Shown here piece by piece: positions 1 to 14,000 of a stretch of 64,000 nucleotides of DNA. This DNA comes from Rhinopomastus cyanomelas (lineage: Eukaryota; Chordata; Aves; Bucerotiformes; Rhinopomastidae). The stretch is from assembly GCA_013400115.1 (NCBI GenBank), contig VXBP01010416.1, forward strand, positions 118,399-182,398. Direction: 5' to 3'. A model generated the notes under the pieces. It made no database searches. It was not told where the DNA came from and worked only from the letters and a program-made list of their open reading frames with translations. Both the position numbers and the translations under genes were made by a program. Positions within the stretch are counted from its first letter, which is position 1. Each line of letters opens with the position of its first letter.

Positions 1-1971
1 ACATGGTAGAGAGAAAACAGAGGAATGAAATAGAGCCAAATAAAGTAAGTCATTTTTGATACAAATCTCGAAACCATCTCAACATTAATCAGCCAATTGA
101 CACAGTGTAATTAACTCTGACATACTATACCCAACTTGGAAAGTGAAGGGAAAAGATGAAGTCACTTGCTTTTGGTCACTCGGTAAACAGTGACAGAACT
201 TAAAGCCTAACCCAATATTTGGAAAAAACCACATTTTGAAAAAAAAATACCCTGACCAACCACCACCAACAAAAAACCCCAGCAAGTATGTTCTTAGCTT
301 CTCCCCTACTGCAGTCTTGCTTTTTCGAAGTGAGACTTGCTTTCAAGTCAACTGGCAAACCGTAACTTAGCTCGTGACCTGGAAACCTTATGCAGTAACG
401 CAGGCTGTTCTGAGCATTCTTAGGCAAAGTATAATTTCAACTCTATTTTGAAAAACAGACTACAGATATAGACAAAGAGAGAGCTATATGGCTATATTTT
501 ACACATTGTCATTTACTTAAGTCTGCACAAATGTATACGTTTTGTGTATACCTGTATACACATAGACGCATGTGAGATGTGCATATATACACATCTATCA
601 GTCGTGTCATTTTACCACCCCTGAGCAGACAGGAATACGGATAGGAATAAAACAAAGGAATAAATACACCTTTCCTATTCTCTCTTCGATCCTCACTATG
701 CTCCACTCCCTTTTCAAGTGCAAGAATCATACAGTCTTTTTCTTCCAATAGCTCCTAAGATGTGGGTTGCCTCTTTAAAAGAAACAAAAAACCCAACAAC
801 CCAGTTTAATGGCACAGACTTGCATTTTGCCCTCTCATTTTGCACAACTGTTTACAAAGTCTGCAGCTTGATCATCACATTGTCTAATTGTGAAGCCTTT
901 ACTGCAGAGAAGCAAAATGTGTCAGCGTTAAGGCCTTCCTTTCCATATCAAATTTGACAGCAGGTGGGTTGATCTCTCATCTTCATACTGCGGATGATTT
1001 CATCCCTGCTGTTGCCTCCCTCTTTGCATTTCTTTAAACTTTCATTTTTTACTTCAAAAGTGAATTAGTGACTAAAGCATAATCAGTGTGTGGAAAATGC
1101 GGGAGTGGAAAGTGTACTCTGTGTTCTCATCAAGAACTCTGAAACTCATTTCTCCCTCCAAGCCTGAACTTATGCATCTCTGCTTCACTTCCCCCAGATC
1201 TTCTGTGTAGTTCATTAGGTGCCTACTCTCTACCATGTACAAAAGGACTGAGAGGCAGCTTATAAAGGATCATCCAGACAGTAATGACTGGTTTGGCAGA
1301 AGCACATGAAAATTTTAAACTGGTTGGTTATATGTACCTTATCCCCAGTTCTCTTAAATGGATATGTGGGGGTGAAGAGGGAAGCAAATTAATTAAAAAA
1401 AGAACAACAACCCCAAGGAAAATCTGGAATGGTCTGCTGCAGCCTGAAATGCTAAAACATGACTTTTGTCCTCTATGCTTCTCCTCCAACATATACAATT
1501 CAAAACTTATAGGATACACTTCTTAATATATTTTATCCCTTAAATCACTCTGGAGGTGTCAGGAGGACTGGAGTGCAGCCAAACCAGCATGGCTAACAAC
1601 CCCTCCAGAACAAAGGGAATTTTGCATCCTAGCTCCTGCACTACCCTATCTATCACTACCACAGCAGCAGGTCAGAATTGAAAAGGCATCTGCAAGGAGC
1701 ATCCTGCTTTCTGGCAAGCTGAATGACGCATGGGTCACAGAGGGCATCTACAGATCCTTGCCCAGAGTTCAGAACTCCGTAACCTCAAAAGCTTAAAAGC
1801 TGAAGCAGGGTGCTATGGCAGCTCCATTTTACCATTCTCTCTTATGCAAGTTAAAAGCAACAAGTGACTACACCAGTTAAACGCACACAAGAGGCTCACG
1901 ACATTTTCTTCACTACCAGCGCTGAACAGCACCGATACGGCACGCAGCACTTGTAGAAATTGAACACTCAC
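1..1971 (-). other. DPP4: DPP4 intron 12, partial
   Basis: No match to exon 13 (the human FRPSEPHF segment) was found on the minus strand here, so this is read as intron running off the left edge. No repeat with a recognisable CR1 tail was seen. The short open frames have no family resemblance. Confidence 0.6.
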
Positions 1972-2016
1972 TCTGCCAATCCAGCCAGTTCGGCTTTCTT
2001 CAGTATGCTGTTTTTC
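1972..2016 (-). CDS. DPP4: DPP4 exon 12 (last exon inside the window)
   Basis: 45 bp, 15 codons: EKQHTEESRTGWIGR, matching human VARQHIEMSTTGWVGR in length and in the TGW-GR end. The acceptor is CCTTAG and the donor GTGAGT. Intron 11 is only 153 bp, so exons 11 and 12 are close together. Confidence 0.88.
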
Positions 2017-5000
2017 CTAAGGAAAAAGAAAACAAACCAAACAATCCCACAGCAATGATGTTTCTTTTAGATCAGTCTGTGTTTCCACAAAGATAAACAT
2101 ACAGATACTCTACTCCTTTCTAGCTTCGTTTATCGAACACTGCAACTCTCCCAATCTCATTTTTCTTACCTCTGGACACAGCCAATTTCCAGTAGCATTT
2201 TCAAAGTCACAGACTGTGAGGACTGAAAAATTCTGAATTCTTCTAAGCCACTGCAGACAGATCCTTTCATCTGTCACCCATGTCACAACACTCAGATAAT
2301 GATCCCTGAAAACAGCAATAACATTAAATATTTTAAATCCTCGATGTAACAGCATTGTATACAATAGCATTTATCAGTTCACTGAATGTGAGTCATCTGC
2401 CTAGTTTCATTTCAATCTCCTCTTCAAAAATAAACAGTGATGCAAACCTAATGGAACCAATTTTCTGTCAATTGTTTTTACTACTAATAGATGCCTTAGT
2501 TGTCTTCATTCATACAATAAAGAATTAGATTGTTTGTACATACACACTCCCAGAAAGACTGCAATTAAATTCTAACAGCCAGACCACTATCCTCTAATGC
2601 ATGAAACAACAGCTACCCCGGACTCTGCGTAAGTCTTCTACTGTGTGTGTCTACAGGAAAGAACTCCATAAACATTAAGTTGTATGAGCCTAAGATTTTG
2701 CAGTTTTATCCCTAGTGTAACCTTTGTTCAAGTCAGTGCTTCTTTCCATTAGTGAGAAGGGAGGGAGAGACCACACCAAGAGCCAACATTACTATTTGAA
2801 TATTCTACTTTCAGCTTCAGAACGCTAACTAGTTGGTATAAAGTGGAGCATCTGAAAAAGAAAAAAATTATTATTATTTCTGTATATTAATTTTTAAAAG
2901 GCACCACATAAAACTTGGTGGTTTTATTTACCGCTACGATCTGTTAGATGTACTTGTCTTCTCCTATTTTAGATCTCTCCTATCGCCTAGAAGCCTTATG
3001 AACTAAAATAAAACAAACCTCCCCTCCAAGGCAAGTATACATTTTTAACCAGAATTTGCACATTTGACTTTGTTCCAAGTTCATGTTCCCTTTTCTTCCC
3101 CAAACTTAGTTAACTGAAATGTGTGGGAAGTTTTGTGATGAGAGTATCTTCATGATCATTGGAGTAGGGGGAGTTCTTTTTTGAACCAAAACACTACAAA
3201 TAGTGTGGACAGATTAAAAATATATGTCAAGTGGTTACCAACCACTTTTGGGTTTATATCTGGGTAGCAGTTTAAAAATAGTGCTTGAAAAAGGTTTATT
3301 CTTGCATTAATATTTGACTGGGAAGTTGGTAGGTCATTAAGTTGCTGCTGCCTTCAAACAATGTATTTTAGACCAATAACGTTTTGCAACAGCTTGTTTT
3401 TAAAAAAAAAAAAGGTGTACCTTAATGTACCTATAATTGTGTTTTCCCTTGCTTTATAAAAGGTTTTTGTTCTCCCAAAATGTCCCTTAACAATGCTGGA
3501 GACTAGTCATCATCCATCATACAAGAAGCACGGTACAAGGGAAAAAAACCCAAACCATTATGATTTCTCATATTATTACAAGAGACAACGTAAAGGTCTT
3601 TACAGAGACTAGGAATGCAGCTTCAGACTTCAAAAGCCCATGAAGTGTAACTAAGCTGCAATTAACTCAAGTATAGAACTGTAGTTCTACTGTAGTTTTA
3701 CTGTAGTTAACCAGTTTTGCATTGCCCTTCCTCATGTGCTGCTGAGAAGGGATACTCCTTCGATCGCCATGTTGTGGTCTCTACTCTGACAACAATTACT
3801 TTTAGAACATATCATTTCAGAAATTTAGCCAACAGGAGCTCCCTGTAGCCCTGATGCTGAAAGTGGTGTTGAATGCACATACGAATGTCACACTCGTCAT
3901 TCACGTAAACGGCACCAGGTTTCACGCCGCCTCTTACGTGGCAGAGCTCTGCCATTCCAGACTTTGACAGTTTTCCATGACTAACCGTAAAACTCTTCCT
4001 TTGAAACAGAAATGTGATGCACCCCCTTCAAATATGGGGGTACAACTGTACTGCAGCAGGCAACCATTTATAAGGCAGTGCCCCTTAAGATCCCCATCCC
4101 GGCATGAATTAAAACCAGAATATTCCACCACAAAAGTGGATCTTTCTAGTCACACAAGGGTATAAACATGCATACTGTGTAAATACTCCTTACGTGGCGC
4201 TTCCAGGAGCAAAGTTAGCCAACACCAGCATTGCTTACCCCTTGCCTTTTCCTATTCATGGGCAATTTCACCAGAGCGAAAATACAGGAGCTGTTCTGGC
4301 CACCTCGGCATTTGCAGGGCATACATGCTGAGATTCAACCATTATTTGGATCAGAATGAGTACATTTTGATCCTTACACTCACCACTCAAGACTTGATTT
4401 ATCTTTGTATTCATCCTGACTTAGAGCATTACCCTCATTGAAAAACGGATTAACTATTAGAACTAAGGTCTGTTTTACCCACATGAGTTCAAGGGAAGGG
4501 AAGGCGGGAAGATTGAGGATGGTTGTTCTCCCCAGTATTGGGAAACAGTATTGTTCTTTCATTAGGTCTTAACAAAAGGTGAAACAACACTAAGACAGCA
4601 GAGATTTCAACCAGAACTGCCCAAAGCATAAAGGGCTTTTAATTCTGAGGCAGCGAAACTCTGCAGATAAATAGTGAGCAGCTGTTATCATAGAATCATA
4701 GAATCATTAGGGATTGGAAGGGACCTCAAAAGATCATCTAGTCCAATCCCCCTGCAACAGCAGGATCACCTAGACCAAGTCACATCTAGCTATTACATCC
4801 TTACTGTAGGGAAGGGATCAAGAGCAACATTCATGAAAACTTGTGCATTTTGGTTGACAAAAGAGGACAGAAATGAAGCAGAATTGATATTCCAGTTACA
4901 GCCTCCTGGCCTCCCCACACAAAATGATGTATGTACTGGCCAACAGACATCTTGCTTTTTCCCTGAGGTTCATTGGTAGAACCTGTGCTCTCATACTCAT

Positions 5001-8000
5001 CAAGTACAAACCTCTAGAACATTTCCACAATGTTGCTGAAAAGAAAACCCAAGATCTGGGATAGCAAATCCTGTGCACATGCATTTTAAATCAGTTTAGC
5101 TGCTCTTTACAAATACGTTTGTATCATGTTGTGCATTTCCAGTGGCATTTTGAGAAATACAATTTTCCATTTACTGTGAGAGGTGCTTTGAAAACCACGT
5201 TTTCAAAGAAAACAAACATTTTAAGTATAAATCTGAAGACAACCATGACACCTTGCTTTAGCAAGGAGGCTGTTTCCAATTAAATCAAATCTTCAGTTAC
5301 CATTAAAGTTTTGTTATTTTTCCCCCCAGTGAATTGGAATACATATATTATAATTTGATTATACCAAAACTTGCTAGTATTAAAGTTGTACTGTGAAATG
5401 ACTTCACCATAGTTAGACTCCACTGAATGTGATGAGCCAAGAACTTGTCACATTCTGAATATAACATACATGGAATATGCCATCTATATATATTCACTAG
5501 GACGATAATCTCTGTGCAGATTTTCTCTGGTAAATCTTGTTGCTATCAGAGCTGCTACATGATTGAGAAACACTGCCATATACACTGAATACAGGGTGGT
5601 CACAAATAAAGGCTCCTCCCCTCCCACCAGAAGAAACAAGCAAACATTAACCATAATTTCTTACCATGGTTTTATTTCTGCAGGTGGTGAAATTTCAGCA
5701 GAGCTAAAATTAGAAAGCGATTTGGTGTCCACAATAAAGAATCGTACAGTTGGATTGGTAGCTCCTGCCTAAAAGAAAATGTCTTCATTGTACTTCTGAA
5801 GAGAGATTATTCTCGATGAAATAAATGTTTCAAACTATACACAGAAGAAATTACTACAGACAGTCAGGCGGAACCAAGCCAACTTCAAACATGTGAAAAG
5901 ACAAGCTCCTTACTGCAGCAATTCAGACTGATGCATAAATTCTGCTTGGTATTTATTTTTTTTTACAAGAAAATGTTGGTTCTGTGCTGCTAGATAAGAA
6001 AGACTACTACATTCAGACACATTCATAACTGCATAGGGTTTGCTACACTCAAAACAGAATTTGACCCTATCTTGTCCCACATGCCACACAGAATCATAGA
6101 ATCATTAGGGATTGGAAGGGACCTTGAAAGATCATCTAGTCCAGTCCCCCTGCCACAGCAGGATCACCTAGACCAAGTCACACAGGAACACGTCCAGGCA
6201 GGTCTTAAACGTCTCCAGTGAAGGAGACTCCACAACCACCCTGGGCAGCCTGCTCCAGTGCTCCGTCACCCTCACTGTGAAGAAGTTCCTCACACACAGT
6301 ACCTCGCAATATATTTGATAAACTGTTAACAGACAAAAAAGTGCTTCTTCATGGAAACTGATAGCCTACATAAAGAGATCATAGAACAGCTGCCTGTACC
6401 ACAAAGTTGTGACCTACCCCACCATTTTTTGTATAGTGCTGCTGATGGCAGTGTAACTGCGTCGGTAAGTGTCTCTAGAAAATAACTAGTTGAGTCCTCA
6501 TCTTAACAGTTACCTATCTATAGTTGACCCATTCTAGAAGTCAGAAATATCCCAAACAAAGTGTTTGTAATAAAAGGTGCAATTTAAATTGGCAATTCAT
6601 TCCACACCTATGGATCTTCACAGGTGCCACGCTTAGGCCAGAGCACCTGCGGCTTGATGTGAGTAGCAGTGAGCCCTCAGGGGTAGGCTCTGAGAGAACA
6701 GGCAAAAGCTACGTGCTCCAGAGTCTTCGGGAAGGGAGTGATTGACCATAACTGCAGCAGAGAAAGCTGAACCCAGCACAGAGGACCGGAGGGTGGCTTT
6801 TTACACAAACAGCTGTATCAGTAGAGCCTTGCTGTTCAAGGCAGGATTGGATGTGGCACTTGGTGCCATGGTCTAGCCTTGAGCTCTGTGGTGACAGGTT
6901 GGACTTGATGATCTATGAGGTCTCTTCCAACCTTGGTAATACTGTGATACTGGATACTGTGATCATTTAGCTATACCACCTGTTCTCCCCAGTTAATCCA
7001 AAAGAGTCAAACTATCCTCCTGAGCTGTCCAGACCAGTGTGGGGATACACACAGCTGCCTAAGCCCAACATGGACTATAAAAACCAAAAAGTTAATAAAA
7101 AGAACTGAAGAAAAGTGATGAGCTTGCGATGGCTTCAGCATTGTGAAGATGCCCAGCATTGTGGTGGTGAGCATACTAAGAGGACCAGCAAGGAGAACAA
7201 CGTTACAGTAACATAGTATCACAGTAATGATAAGGTTGGAAAAGACCTTAAAGATCATCCAGTCCAATCTAAATCCAAATAAACCAAGTAAACCTAACTT
7301 CTAACACCTAGAACATGCCACTCAGTATTAGTATTGGTATTCAGCAGTATCATGCTGTTACTGTACTCTGCATGCAGTCTGCATTTGTACTGTGTGTTCA
7401 GTGCATTGCTGCATCTCAAGATGCTGAGTAGTGTCAACTACACAATGGTAAATCTTATACTAAAAATGAAACTCCCTACATGCAGAGTACCTGAAAAACC
7501 CAGTTTAGGCTATTTTGGACTGACCTGCATACAGTTTAGCCCAGTCCAACAGTGCCATAAGCAGCGGGCATAAAGTCACATACCAAGGGAAGGGGAGAAT
7601 GAGCTGCATCCACTAAAGGCTTTACTCTTCCAGCAAAAACTCAAAGAGCTTCAGGTGTGGGGCAAATTCCATCCTCCCCTCCATGCTCACATAGGAAGCA
7701 CCTCACAACTAAAAATGCTACATTTGTTGAAAAAGATTCCATTGTCAATACGATGCACAACCCTAACACAACATACATATGCCAAATGCTTCGTACTAAC
7801 TTCAGCTCCCTAAGAGGGGTTTTCCTTAAATCTCAACCTCTTCTTGCTCCCTCAAAATGTTCTAGCAAAACAACAAAACTTTAAATCATACTTTTTCATA
7901 CTTTTTTTTTCTTTTTGCTTTCCCCTGGAGATAATAAAATACTTTAGCATTGCCAGATGCTGTTGACTTCAGAAAGAGTAAATCACAGAAAGCTGTTGAG

Positions 8001-11000
8001 GAGAAACAGACAATATTTTCATTAGCAGAAACTGATTAAACAAGACTACTCTCTCAATGAAACTGCAGAACCACCACATTTAATAAATAACACAGACCTT
8101 GGGATATGGGATTCTAATGGTCTTTGGATACTGCAAGGTGTCATCAGAATAAAAGGAATACTCTATTACAGGAACGTCGGTATCATTGAATGATGCATAC
8201 GCCACAAAACTGCCATTTGGAGACCACCAAAGAGCAGAATGGGTGCCAAACATTTCCTCTGAAAGAGATGCAAATGCATTTAAGTTATAATTGGTAAGTT
8301 GGCTGTTCTATCCTAGGTTTTGCTCTCATTAGTTTTTAATAGGGGTTTTTTTTTTTAATTGAAGTTGAGATACCAAAAATACAGACTGCTTGTCAGGGTT
8401 CTGAGATGAGACATTAGATCAATGCTTGTAAGCTATCGCATGACGCTAATTCACGCACGGGTTTCCAGTCACACGCTGCAAGTGAAGTGCATGTATTTCC
8501 CTTCTTAGACCCTCACTCTAGTTGAGTATTGAGCATGGTTAAGGACACGTGCTCCTGTTAAAACACGTTATTTTGAACTTTTCAGCGATAAGAAATGAGG
8601 TAATGGTTAAAAGAGTAAAACAAACTTTTTACATAACAGTGCAGCCTAACACATGCTTAACAGTTACCTTCATAAACCCAATCGGGTATTCCATTGAAAA
8701 TTTTGTTTTCCTCTCCATTTTGCGTGATTTGCACAGGTGCTGCTGTTGGTGAAGCTTTTATATAAACATTATTTTTCCAAACGTATGCCTGCAAAACATA
8801 AATGTGATTAATATTAGAGTAAATCCTACTCATTCCTTTGCTTTATCTACAGGGACATTGACATTTACATCAGATGACAATAAGAGTCTTCAAAAGTTGC
8901 ATTTCACCAAACACTGCCGACACCTGAACTAGTAATACAAATCACATTTGGCAACCTAACTTCAGGCCTAGATGTAAAAAATGATCAACTACGATAAAAT
9001 GCATTATTCCTCTATCAAGCTTTGCAAATCTTGCTCTTAATTTTCTGCTGATACACAAGTTCATTTTCCTTCTTTAGCATATTTCCATGATTTGTTTTTT
9101 AAAAAGAAAACTATTGGTACTTTGGCAAAATATCGATGGCATTCTCAGCATTGCTAATATATCTACAAAGATGGTTGATTTCTTCAGTACTGCTCAAAAG
9201 TCCTCCATTTTTTGGACTTGTACAAAATCACATTGTCCTGCGGTAACTTCAGTCAGAACCAGTGCCCACCACAGGCTAGGCACATGCCTTGCAGACACAT
9301 TAGCTTGGAATTTGGGATGAGAGGAGGAAGAAAAGGGCAGTGGGAAAGAGTAAAACAAGAGATTTTGATCCTCTAATCCCTGTTATCTGCATCCAACAAA
9401 TAAAACTTGGCATAATTAGGGGATTAAAAGAAAAAATTAACAGTGATGAGCAAGCAGAAAATTGTAACGCTGCTGCCTTTGAAAAGGATGAGCTACTGTC
9501 TGCAGCTGTAAAAACAAGACATTTCTGGGCATTTGTGCATTTTATGACTACTTGGGCCACTAGTACTTTCAAGAATGCATTTTCCAGGGTACTTAGATTG
9601 GAAAGTAGTTCAGCTACTTTGTCTAGCAGTGGGAGTGCCCAAAAACTTCAAGGCTACACAAAATGTGAGCTTTCATATCATATGCATGCTATCTAAATTT
9701 CACTTATCCTTACTAACCAGTTTGTGACCAACAGGTGACCAGGATATATATTGTGTATCATTGGGTAGCAGTGGGTCATCCAAGACAGAACTGGAAGAAA
9801 CAAACAGAATGTAGTTAAGAGAAAACTATGTTATTTTGCTGCAAAACAATGTTAAAACTATGCCTTGTGTGCCAAGATCCTGCGGTGGCAGGGGGATTTC
9901 CTGCTGTGTCAGGGGGATTGGACTAGATGATCTTTTGAGGTCCCTTCCAATCCATAACGATTCTATGATTCTAGGAACTGTGCGTCCAGCAGCAGCAGGG
10001 AGAGGATGGAGCACTGAAACAGGCTGCCCAGGGTGGTTGTGGAGTCTCCTTCACTGGAGATGTTCATTCAAGACCCGCCTGGATGTGTTCCTGTGTGACT
10101 TGGTCTGGGTGATCCTGCTGTGGCAGGGGGATTGGACTAGATGATCTTTTGAGGTCCCTTCCAATCCCTAATGATTCTATGATTCTATGATTACTGACCT
10201 GCTATTGAAATCATAGATGTGATATGAAGCCGTGTAGGAATGCCTCCACAACTGCAAAAGAATTATTATAATATAAAGGAAATTAATTAAGCAAGGATTT
10301 ATGTCTCTTACAGTTTGAATTACCTACAAAAGCCTCCTCATGCTTTTGCTTAAGACAAAACACAAAGGCATGAGGGTAACAAATCTGCATGGCTTAAGAA
10401 CAAACTGAAGAACTGGCACTGCTGTTGGGTCATCACTTAATTTCTGTGACAGAGACACTTCAGATTTTCAAAAATCTTGTAGCTACACGGTGGACTATCA
10501 CAGCTATGCACAGTTAATTCTCTCATCCTTCTGCGTTACTATTACACTGTTTTCTGCCTTATTTTCCATGCTGTATTATTTAATTTTACATCTTATTGTG
10601 AGGAACACTATCTTCACAAGCCCCAGCAGTTATTTCTGTAGCAGTTGTCCAGTTCCAGGGTGACCTATTCCCATTCACATCAGCACAGGAATAAATCCTT
10701 TCTCTCAGAAATCTGCCTCTTGAAGTCTGCATCACTCTGTGGGCACTTAGAGAAAGATGACAATGTAGACATTTAAATGTGTTCGCTATGCGGGGACAAA
10801 GAGGCTTGATTTAGCCTACAGTGTTGACATGTTACAATAATACTACCTTCTATGATGGTTCTTGAAGGTTTGTTTACACCTATATAACAATGACTTAGTA
10901 CTACACAGCCAGATGGCTATTACATAACAAGGGTCTACATTCTCATGAATCATTTTGTTACTCTGTTTTCTTGCAATTAGGATTAATAAAAACATAATTT

Positions 11001-14000
11001 TCCATCACATTATTATATAAAGGTCAAAAGATCCTACTTCAGCATTAAAACAAAATTATTGCTTATGACTGCAACAAATAAAATTCTATAGAGTGATAAA
11101 TCATGAACAGAGGGAATGTCTGCTGTGGCTGGAAAAACATAAGGCATTTTGTGGCTGCTAATGACGAAGTGAAAAGGCAAACAATTCTGAACAATTCAGA
11201 AAAAGGGTAACTGGCTTAATAGTAACTAGCAGGGAAGCTAAAAAATTTCACGACTGAGGGCATGGGTTGTGGCTAGCACAGGGCAAGATGCATTCCTGGA
11301 CTGCAAAGCCACAACATGCAGAGCTCAGTGACACAGCTCAAGTATTTGTATACTTCACAAATCATCACTGAGCTTTCCAGGAAAAAAGAAAGAAAAATCA
11401 CTAAAAGTTACTGGCTTCTCAATGCACACTGTCCTCAGCTGGCACAGAGAGCCATGTGTTCATGCCACCTGGCATAAACGTTGATTGACCTTTGCTGCAT
11501 GGCTCAGCAGCAAGCCACGATGAGGTAACGTGCTGGAGGTTTTTCACAAAACAAGAGCACTCCAAGCACAAGCAGACAGCTGCTTCTCTTCCTGCCTGCA
11601 CAGTCTTACTGTTCACCTGCAGACATCCATCTCACTCATCTATTCTCTCGCATTTTCCTCAATTTCTCTCAGTCTCTCAGTGGTTCCCAAATCAGCACTT
11701 CCAAGTTTCAACCACAAAGAACTGCACTTGTACCTTTGTATAGCTGTATTGCAGAAGAGCAAATCTTCGATCAGGGGACAGTATCGCTGTGGTCGCCTTG
11801 TATTTATCCTGTTGACAAAGGCCAAGAGGAACATTTTAATCACTTATTCCGAAGAAACCAGCACAATATTAAATTATTTAACATTATGTCTTTTCCAACT
11901 TCTGCGTATATTATAAACAGTCAACGTACTAATGTTGTGTTTGCCAAGATTACTGAGGATGTTCCATTGTCAGCATTGACACACAGGATGTCTCCGTCAG
12001 CTGTTTTGTGAAGATACTGATTTCCTAGAAGAACAAGAGAGCTTCTAATAAACAATAAATGAAATCTGCATCAGTTCTTTCTCATTTCCCCTTCCATTTT
12101 GAATCAGGAAATACAATTCAAAACTCTGATCAATGCTGTTTCCTACTTCTCTACTAGAAGGATACTTACAACACAAGAATGTTCACAAAATCTAGTCCTG
12201 GAGCTCACAGCCTCTGCCTTCTGGCATCTCTTTCCCTTGGGGCACTGGCGCATTCAGAAGGAAAAAAGCCCTGTACACTACTGTTCTCTGGTAAGAACAC
12301 TGCACTGGATGCACTGGAACCTGACACACTTCAGAGAACAAACATGTTTCTACCAAAAAAAGCACAGAAGTATGCTCTTTAGCAGAGCGAGAATACAGTT
12401 TGCCATGAATGCAGACATGTATCCAAGGGAAAAAAGAAATCATCACTCTGGGCTAGGCACCTTTCTGTAACAGCAGCATGACAATAATTTAGCTTCCCCC
12501 CCCCCCCCCCCCAGGATAAGCAGTCAAATCAGCACGAAGATACATGTTTACTGAAGGTAGTACATTTTCTTGATGTTAATACTCTATTTAGAAATTAATT
12601 ACCTGAAATCCACTGCAAATTATATGTTTTGTACTTATAGTCATTGTTCAAGTAATTCTGTAGAGTGTATGTTCTTCGTGAATCAGGCTCAGAGGTACTT
12701 TCTGAAAGAAAGAGAGAAGAGACATTAGATGCTGCTGCAAATTCATCCACCCCAGCTCCTTAACCAGACTAATAAAACACATGGGGGGTTGTTGCTGATT
12801 CTTGATGTGTTTTAGCAAACCAGACCTACAGTACTAGCAGTGAGAAGGCACTAAAGCTTTACTGCAAAATAAATTCATCAAGCACAAAGGATCATCTGTG
12901 ATGTCACTCAAGAAGTTAATGTAAAAATTACAGATGCCTTTTTTCTGCTGCTATTTTACTTTTTGATAACCAAAAGCTGTTATCTTTCAAGTGAATGAAA
13001 ATACCTTTTGGGCAGTGACAAAATTAAAGAGAAGACCTCTGTCCCTCAGTTCAGGAAATGCATACTTGTACTTCTCAAATACTGCAAAGATGGTCTTAGT
13101 GCCTTTCCTCACATACTTGATCCAGGAATTTGCTGCATAGCCCCTACATCATTACAACTTCATTGTGGGATGGAACATGCACTGGAGAGACGTATACGCT
13201 CGTATTTGAGAGTGGTGTTTTTCACCTTTCATTCATGTTTGATGGATACATGTGGTATCCACATGAGTGGAAGTACAGACCTTTCAAGATACCCTAAAAT
13301 TAAAGGGACTGCTGTACTCAATATGTACATATAGTCCATAAAACTGCTGTTCCCGTTCATGAGCTCTACAACTATGAACATCATACAACTACAACTACGA
13401 ATCATCTGCTTACCACTAAACTCAAACTTAATTATATTATTTAATTAACTGGTCAAGTATTTATCCCTCTCTTGATGCGTTTTCCCATCAAAGGATCTTC
13501 ACGTTTGCTGCAACATTACATTATTTTGACTACAAAATTTAAATCAAGTAACTGAGTTACTGTGAAAAGGCAAAGTGAAACTTAGAACCCAATTAAGCTG
13601 GGCTGGGTCATCGGCTCCAGTGCGCTGCACTCAGCTTCTACAAAAAGTGTTTCTTTCTTAGTGGCTGCACGGCACAGGTGCTCTTTCAAAAAGTCTGAGA
13701 GGTTCAAATAATAATAATAAAAAAATAAATAATCAGTTTGAGAGTCTTTGTCATGTTTTGCCCTGAAAACAGAGATTGTGATTTTTAAATCCAGGTAAGC
13801 AATCCACACACAACTACTTCTCTTTCATTTTCCTGAAGAAGAGAGAGAGCACAAAGTCCCTGGAGCGACATGCTCTCAGAAAAGCACCTCACAATAATTT
13901 TTGCAGGTTCTCTCTCTGAAGGTTAAACACAACATCCGTAACATGGGAGGAATATTTCTATTAGCATTAAGGTTTTACTCTTATTACCAAAAGAGAAATA

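Larger units (their letters stand above)
5769..8097 (-). other. DPP4: DPP4 intron 9
   Basis: 2.33 kb. Three CR1 fragments of different subtypes lie here (6091-6300, 6820-6965, 7213-7324). Nothing else was recognised. Confidence 0.7.

Noticed and set aside
3680..3712. CTGTAGTT small repeats
   Set aside because: Only three imperfect units; not a CRISPR-like or satellite structure.
11492..11916. Overlapping plus-strand open frames near DPP4 exon 5
   Set aside because: They run antisense over exon 5 and its flanks; the minus-strand exon explains the conserved part.
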